Assembly: GCA_029259675.1 (NCBI GenBank)
Contig: JAJDES010000434.1
Span: 1-5,924 of the forward strand
DNA from: Planctomycetota bacterium
Lineage (GTDB): Bacteria > Planctomycetota > UBA1135 > GCA-002686595
DNA: 5,924 nucleotides
Reading direction: 5' to 3'
This document shows, piece by piece, positions 1-5,924 of the stretch. Position numbers and translations under genes: made by a program. Numbering within the stretch: position 1 is the first letter of the stretch; every line of letters starts with the position of its first letter. The notes below the pieces were generated by a model. That model was not told where the DNA came from and made no database searches. It saw nothing but the letters and a program-made list of their open reading frames with translations.

Positions 1-338
1 GGGTCGCTGGGGGGATGGGGGGGATCGGGTGCGGGAATGGGCGGAAAAAACGAATGGCGGTCAAATCCGTGGGACAGGACCAATACCGAAGCGTTCTGAT
101 CTGCAATCAAAGTTAGCGATTTCGCGACAATGACTGGTGCAGGGTATACGCCGGTCTTAATCAGCAAGACATCTGCGTTCTCTGCTGCGTCAACTGCGGA
201 CTGAAGATCCGTGAAGTCCACCCCGGGTCCAGGAGCACCGGCAACAACTAAGACCTCGGACGCACAGAGCGCGCCCGTTAGCGCTAGGAACGATGTGAGG
301 AATGCACAAGCGCGACGAAACATCACTGATTTTGCCAT
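1..338 (-). CDS. Secreted right-handed beta-helix-type protein, N-terminal part (runs off left edge)
   Basis: Reading leftward from an ATG at 338-336, the frame stays open to the window edge (112 codons, no stop). Residues 1-9 are basic (MAKSVMFRR), 10-26 form a hydrophobic signal-peptide core, and cleavage is plausible after Ala26. Residues 37-80 carry the pattern GPGVDFTDLQSAVDAA...ADVLLIKTGVYP...VIVAKSLTLIAD, which I recognise as the opening of exported planctomycete beta-helix (PbH1/pectate-lyase-like) proteins: a first strand, an 'AV-AA' helix, then a 'GxYP' turn. A good Shine-Dalgarno (AAAAGGGAG) lies 6 nt upstream and fixes the start. The enzymatic or structural role is unknown because the body of the protein is outside the window. 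After about residue 90 the sequence stops looking beta-helical and becomes proline-rich (FFPPIPAPDPPHPP), encoded by a C-rich tract; this may be real, a frameshift in the long homopolymers, or poor sequence at a contig end. Confidence is high for a gene and moderate for the family. Confidence 0.82.
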   Translation of the reverse strand, partial: MAKSVMFRRACAFLTSFLALTGALCASEVLVVAGAPGPGVDFTDLQSAVDAAENADVLLIKTGVYPAPVIVAKSLTLIADQNASVLVLSHGFDRHSFFPPIPAPDPPHPPSD

Positions 339-344
339 TGCAAA

Positions 345-353
345 CTCCCTTTT
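345..353 (-). promoter_or_regulatory. Ribosome binding site of the beta-helix protein gene
   Basis: On the minus strand the sequence is AAAAGGGAG followed by a 6-nt spacer and ATG (338-336). It is the clearest ribosome binding site in the window for an ATG start, and it decides the start of the left-edge gene. Confidence 0.7.
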
Positions 354-588
354 ATTGGACATTCCTAGCTTAGCCTATATGCCTCAGTCTGACCGAAAAT
401 GCTTCTGAAAGCCTCTAGGCGTGGATTCGGGCTAGCCGCGTGGTTTGAGAATGAAGCCGGCAAGCACGCAGGCGATGTACCCAGATCGGACGGTCGGGAT
501 TGAGCGGAGAGCCTTGTGTGCTTGCTTGGTCCGCCATTCCGGGTGATCGTTCGACCTACTACGCTGCCCCACTCGGGCTTTATTCACT

Positions 589-610
589 AAACCCTCATGG
601 ACCAGGGTTT
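589..610. repeat. Inverted repeat, 7-bp perfect stem
   Basis: AAACCCT (589-595) is the exact reverse complement of AGGGTTT (604-610), with an 8-nt loop. There is no T-run on either side, so it is not a standard intrinsic terminator. It overlaps the second inverted repeat at 599-640, so the two hairpins could not form together. Confidence 0.4.
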
Positions 611-640
611 GACAGATGGGAGCGCCCCGCAGCCTGGTCC
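599..640. repeat. Inverted repeat, 8-bp perfect stem
   Basis: GGACCAGG (599-606) is the exact reverse complement of CCTGGTCC (633-640), enclosing 26 nt. Its left arm uses bases that belong to the loop and right arm of the 589-610 hairpin. Function is unknown; a chance occurrence is quite possible. Confidence 0.35.
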
Positions 641-730
641 CAAGTCGGCCGAGAGGATTGCGCTCTTCGGCGTTCTCTTGGTGGCGATCAAGATGCGTAT
701 CGGGCAGCATCGGATGGGAGCATTTACTGA

Positions 731-938
731 CTTACAGTTCGAGGGCCCGGGCGGGGCGCAGGCCGATGCAGGGGTCGGAGACGTCGGGTTCGGCGCTTAG
801 GCGGGAGGCGACGGTGAAGAGTTCGGTGCTTTCGTCCGATGCTCGTCCGCCGCGATAGACGCGTTGGTTGACGCTGGGCGGATTGCGGTAGCCGTCACCG
901 GGGCGACTGGGCCATTCGTAATCGCCGAAGGCATCGAG
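731..938 (-). repeat. Direct repeat copy A (208 bp), duplicate of the kinase gene 3' end
   Basis: Aligns without gaps to 2861-3068 at a constant offset of 2,130 bp, with mismatches at 736, 738, 747, 770, 816 and 882 only (202 of 208 identical). Homology stops abruptly on both sides: left of 731 and right of 938 the two loci are unrelated. Both copies have the same orientation. Confidence 0.97.
732..938 (-). pseudogene. Orphan 3' fragment of an STK-FGE gene (last 68 codons plus stop)
   Basis: This fragment encodes the end of an FGE-sulfatase domain, from LDAFGDYEWPS through the RVYRGG motif to the GLRPAR ending and a TAA stop at 734-732, matching residues 953-1020 of the kinase at the right of the window. 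Relative to that kinase three of the six base changes are silent and three alter residues: Gly1009 to Cys, Asp1019 to Glu and Arg1020 to Leu. The kinase, membrane and coiled-coil parts are absent. The reading frame happens to continue upstream through unrelated codons to an ATG at 980-978, which would give an 82-residue product (start MLNVGTPCLLLFGD), but no Shine-Dalgarno precedes that ATG. A 68-residue slice cannot form the FGE fold, so I read it as a non-functional remnant of a duplicated or recombined paralogue. It has not decayed by frameshift or stop, which suggests the duplication is recent or the copies are being homogenised. Confidence 0.85.
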
Positions 939-1018
939 ATCTCCGAAGAGCAAGAGACAGGGCGTACCTACATTTAACATGAATGCCGAATAGCCTGCGC
1001 CACCACTTTGCAATTCAC

Positions 1019-1026
1019 AGAGGAGG
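1019..1026 (+). promoter_or_regulatory. Strong Shine-Dalgarno ahead of the small ORF
   Basis: AGAGGAGG is near-perfectly complementary to the 16S 3' end. Counting from its last base, a TTG at 1033 lies 6 nt downstream, whereas TTG or GTG codons in the frame of the large downstream gene (1026, 1029) are too close to use it. It therefore favours translation starting in the +1 frame. Confidence 0.45.
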
Positions 1027-1032
1027 TGTTGC

Positions 1033-1176
1033 TTGGCCTGCTCGGTTTACAGGCTCGCCAACCCCGCTCTTGCGATGCTGTTAGTATTTGTGAAGGAGGA
1101 ATTGCTGCGCCACTTGATCATGCAATATTGGAAACGCCCCCTTTCTCATTCCTTGATGAAAGTTGGCCAAGGTTGA
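1033..1176 (+). CDS. Possible small ORF (47 codons) coupled to the membrane-protein gene
   Basis: A TTG at 1033, 6 nt after AGAGGAGG, opens a 47-codon frame ending in TGA at 1174-1176. The predicted peptide begins MACSVYRLANPALAMLLVFVK and ends HSLMKVGQG, with one short hydrophobic stretch (residues 13-20) and a basic C-terminal half. I do not recognise it. Two observations favour it over the frame of the large gene in this interval: by hand count roughly 64% of its codons end in G or C, against roughly 38% for the other frame over 1008-1172; and its stop overlaps the likely TTG start of the next gene in the four bases TTGA, a classic coupling arrangement. Alternatives: an untranslated leader, or the 5' part of one longer gene split by a frameshift near 1173. 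A shorter version could start at the ATG at 1075. Confidence 0.35.
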   Translation: MACSVYRLANPALAMLLVFVKEELLRHLIMQYWKRPLSHSLMKVGQG

Positions 1177-2756
1177 AGAGGCTGCTGATTCTCGCGGGAC
1201 TTGTCGCCGTTGGTCTGGCCGTTTGGTGCCTTTATTGGGGGGAGATCTTCGACCTTGCCATTGAGCCGGCGACTTTGATTTCAAAACCTGTACTGGTGCC
1301 GGATAAGTCGCGAATCGAATCAATCGATCTACCTGAAAGTGCGATTCCAAAAACAGGCCGTGAAGTCGTTGAGACGGGCAGATTCGAGATTCAAGGCAAA
1401 CTGCTTGGATGTGAGCACCATTGGACTGAGGGTGTCGTGCGACTTACGAGTTCAACCGGAAAGGTCATCGATTCGGAATTTACTGAATCTGGAGTCTTTG
1501 TTTTTGCGGACATCGACTCGGGCTCAGCAACTGTCGAATTGGCAATGGCCCCGAATCATCGATCCGAGACGAAGACCATAGACGTTGGATCTGACCTTGG
1601 CCCGCACGACTTACAGGTTCATCCATACACTTCCGTTGAAGTAAAGTTTTTCGATGAGCTCAATCGACCATTGCGAAGTTCAAGGGTTTCCTGCGAACTC
1701 GGCTCGCCCGTAAGCGAAATTTATGCTTTGGCACACAATTGCGGTAGCCCGTTTGAGTCATTCTTGCTTGATCAGCCGTTTGAATCTCAAAGCGGATCGG
1801 TCAGCAATGCGCTAAGCCATTTTGATAAACAGAGTGGGCGACTAGAGATTTTTTCTCATGTGCCACTTTGTGTTTCTGCATTTGTGAGCCGCACCCCCCT
1901 GGACACTCAAACAGTAGGTGCTGATTGCAGGCAATTATCGTTCAGTCTCCGAAAAGTAGTCTTGGACTCCTCTTGCGGCGGTGTGCGAGGGACTGTCGTC
2001 GATGACCAAACCCTCATCGGGATTCAGGAGAAAAACGCTGTCGGGATACTCAACGACCCAGAAGCGAGTTTTTATTTTCTGAAGGGCACCGACGCTGAGG
2101 GGGCTTTTCAGATCGATAACTTGCGCAGCGGCACTTGGACGCTGCTCTACGAATTCGACGATTACGTACGAGTAACGTCGCCAGTCGTGATCAAGCCAGG
2201 GGAGATTACCGATGTTGGCGAGATTGCCCTGACGAAAAGCACATTCATCACTGGCTCAGTCATGGGGCCTGATGGCCCGGTGACAAATGCGCCCGGTTTG
2301 CAGATCGTTACAGAAGTGGACGATCGAGGCCGGTTCGGTGAGCGCCTCAGCCCTGGGTTGCAATTCGTTTCGAATAACGGGAACTTCACAGCAGCATACC
2401 TTGAACCCGGTGAGCATTGCATCTCTGTTGTGGACTCGAAATGGGCTTCTGATCCGGTTCTTGTAACGGTCGGCGATGAGCCACTTCGCGGTTTGGAGAT
2501 CCATGTGAGAGAGGGAATTCCGATTACGATTGAGCGCAAGCAGGCCATCTTTGGACTCGGACCAGTCAGTATTTCGACCATCTGCAATGGCAAGCTAGTC
2601 GAATACAAATTGACTCCGAACATGCGAGAGACGATCGCCTTGGTCACTGGCAACTATCAGCTCAACTGGAGGTTCAAAGGCGCCAAGAAAGAGCAGTCGT
2701 TTGAAGTTGCGGGGCAACCGATATCAATACTCGTAGGAGAAGAGGCCCGCTTCTAG
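1173..2756 (+). CDS. Single-pass membrane protein with carboxypeptidase-regulatory-like beta-sandwich modules
   Basis: The open frame reaches back to a TTG at 1008, but I prefer the TTG at 1173. It gives a canonical signal-anchor start (MKRLLILAGLVAVGLAVWC) and drops 55 weakly coding-like codons that lack a usable ribosome binding site. From that start the product has 527 residues. Residues 4-22 form a membrane segment preceded by Lys-Arg, so the rest should be extracytoplasmic. Three stretches look like CarboxypepD_reg/SpaA-type modules: about 71-149, 270-353 (GVRGTVVDD ... GAFQIDNLRSGTWTLLYEF ... VGEIAL) and 358-445 (ITGSVMGPDGPV ... GNFTAAYLEPGEHCISVVD). The 'G-F-xxxL-pG-y' signature is repeated in each. 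Eight cysteines follow the membrane segment (80, 174, 190, 233, 252, 268, 416, 471) and could form disulfides. No catalytic motif is seen; such proteins are usually adhesive or structural envelope components. It converges on the kinase gene and is clearly less GC-rich than it, which hints at separate origin. Confidence 0.8.
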   Translation: MKRLLILAGLVAVGLAVWCLYWGEIFDLAIEPATLISKPVLVPDKSRIESIDLPESAIPKTGREVVETGRFEIQGKLLGCEHHWTEGVVRLTSSTGKVIDSEFTESGVFVFADIDSGSATVELAMAPNHRSETKTIDVGSDLGPHDLQVHPYTSVEVKFFDELNRPLRSSRVSCELGSPVSEIYALAHNCGSPFESFLLDQPFESQSGSVSNALSHFDKQSGRLEIFSHVPLCVSAFVSRTPLDTQTVGADCRQLSFSLRKVVLDSSCGGVRGTVVDDQTLIGIQEKNAVGILNDPEASFYFLKGTDAEGAFQIDNLRSGTWTLLYEFDDYVRVTSPVVIKPGEITDVGEIALTKSTFITGSVMGPDGPVTNAPGLQIVTEVDDRGRFGERLSPGLQFVSNNGNFTAAYLEPGEHCISVVDSKWASDPVLVTVGDEPLRGLEIHVREGIPITIERKQAIFGLGPVSISTICNGKLVEYKLTPNMRETIALVTGNYQLNWRFKGAKKEQSFEVAGQPISILVGEEARF

Positions 2757-2765
2757 GGGCCGGTT

Positions 2766-2811
2766 CTTCGCTTCGAAGCCCTTACTTGGGCAATTTCCAA
2801 ATCTCTGCCCA
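2766..2811. terminator. Weak hairpin region between convergent genes
   Basis: The 105-bp gap between the two convergent stops holds CTTCG-ctt-CGAAG (2766-2778) and TGGGCA (2787-2792) pairing with TGCCCA (2806-2811) over a 13-nt loop; GGGC can alternatively pair with GCCC at 2778-2781. Position suits a two-way terminator, but neither strand has a T-run after the stem, so this is only a candidate. Confidence 0.2.
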
Positions 2812-2861
2812 GCGTCAACTGGATGCAGAATGTAGCTGGCACGTAGGTCAGGCCGCCGAAC

Positions 2862-5924
<3,063 letters not shown>

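Larger units (their letters stand above)
354..730. other. Intergenic stretch without a supportable gene
   Basis: About 380 bp between the left-edge gene and the orphan kinase 3' fragment. Short open frames exist on both strands (for example 432-710 minus and 597-800 plus), but none has a convincing ribosome binding site or a product I recognise, and they overlap each other. I see no tRNA and no transposase remnant. The only structure I can point to is a pair of overlapping inverted repeats at 589-640. The promoter of the left-edge gene should lie near 354-420, but I cannot place -35 and -10 boxes with confidence. Confidence 0.5.

Noticed and set aside
432..710. 92-codon minus-strand ORF in the intergenic stretch
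   Set aside because: Arg-rich composition with no recognisable motif, no ribosome binding site, and overlapping plus-strand frames of similar length; most likely a chance opening in GC-rich DNA.
954..980. Sigma-70-like promoter (GAGACA, 15-nt spacer, TAACAT) ahead of the small ORF
   Set aside because: Only 4 of 6 matches in each box and a short spacer; not better than expected by chance.
732..1013. Orphan fragment as an independent small gene
   Set aside because: Only the last 68 codons of an FGE domain are present, joined to unrelated upstream codons, with no ribosome binding site before the ATG at 980 or the TTG at 1013.
1008..1172. N-terminal extension of the membrane protein starting at TTG 1008
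   Set aside because: No Shine-Dalgarno upstream, low GC at third positions in this frame, and the membrane segment would be displaced to residue 57; the TTG at 1173 gives a normal signal-anchor start. Not excluded.
939..2860. Transposon with terminal inverted repeats
   Set aside because: The ends of the unique segment (939-1007 and 2757-2860) share only 6-7 base matches, and no transposase is encoded; the flanking 208-bp repeats are direct and coding, not insertion-sequence ends.

Overview
The window looks like a fragment of a Planctomycetota chromosome, probably from one of the deep-branching marine lineages. The support is lineage-typical protein architecture: a Ser/Thr kinase fused through one membrane span and a coiled coil to a C-terminal FGE-sulfatase (SUMF1-like, C-type-lectin-fold) domain; a membrane-anchored protein with carboxypeptidase-regulatory-like beta-sandwich modules; and a secreted protein whose N-terminus matches planctomycete beta-helix proteins. 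The assignment rests on recognising these families, not on a marker gene.

Layout, left to right. Positions 1-338 (minus) hold the N-terminal part of a secreted beta-helix-type protein that runs off the left edge; its last visible codons lie in a very G-rich tract (1-44). Positions 354-730 hold no gene I can support, only two overlapping inverted repeats. Positions 731-938 are a 208-bp, 97% identical copy of the 3' end of the kinase gene, down to and including the stop codon: an orphan gene fragment. Positions 1033-2756 (plus) hold a possible small ORF overlapping a 527-codon gene for a single-pass membrane protein with a large extracytoplasmic beta-sandwich region. This part is visibly poorer in GC than the kinase gene. 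A 105-bp convergent gap follows. Positions 2862-5924 (minus) hold the kinase gene, complete at its 3' end and starting at or beyond the right edge.

The main structural feature is the pair of same-orientation 208-bp repeats (731-938 and 2861-3068). They bracket the foreign-looking membrane-protein gene. Recombination between them would delete 2,130 bp including that gene, yet leave a full-length kinase ORF. The window therefore looks like a 3'-end duplication or cassette gain beside a signalling receptor. It resembles a diversity-generating retroelement repeat pair (the FGE fold is a common target), but the substitutions are not at adenines and no reverse transcriptase is visible, so I reject that reading.

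How the genes work together is inference. The kinase domain should be cytoplasmic and its coiled-coil/FGE half extracytoplasmic, and the cargo protein also places its bulk outside the membrane, so both could act at the cell envelope. No sequence evidence links them functionally. No tRNA, rRNA, CRISPR array, transposase or integrase was seen.
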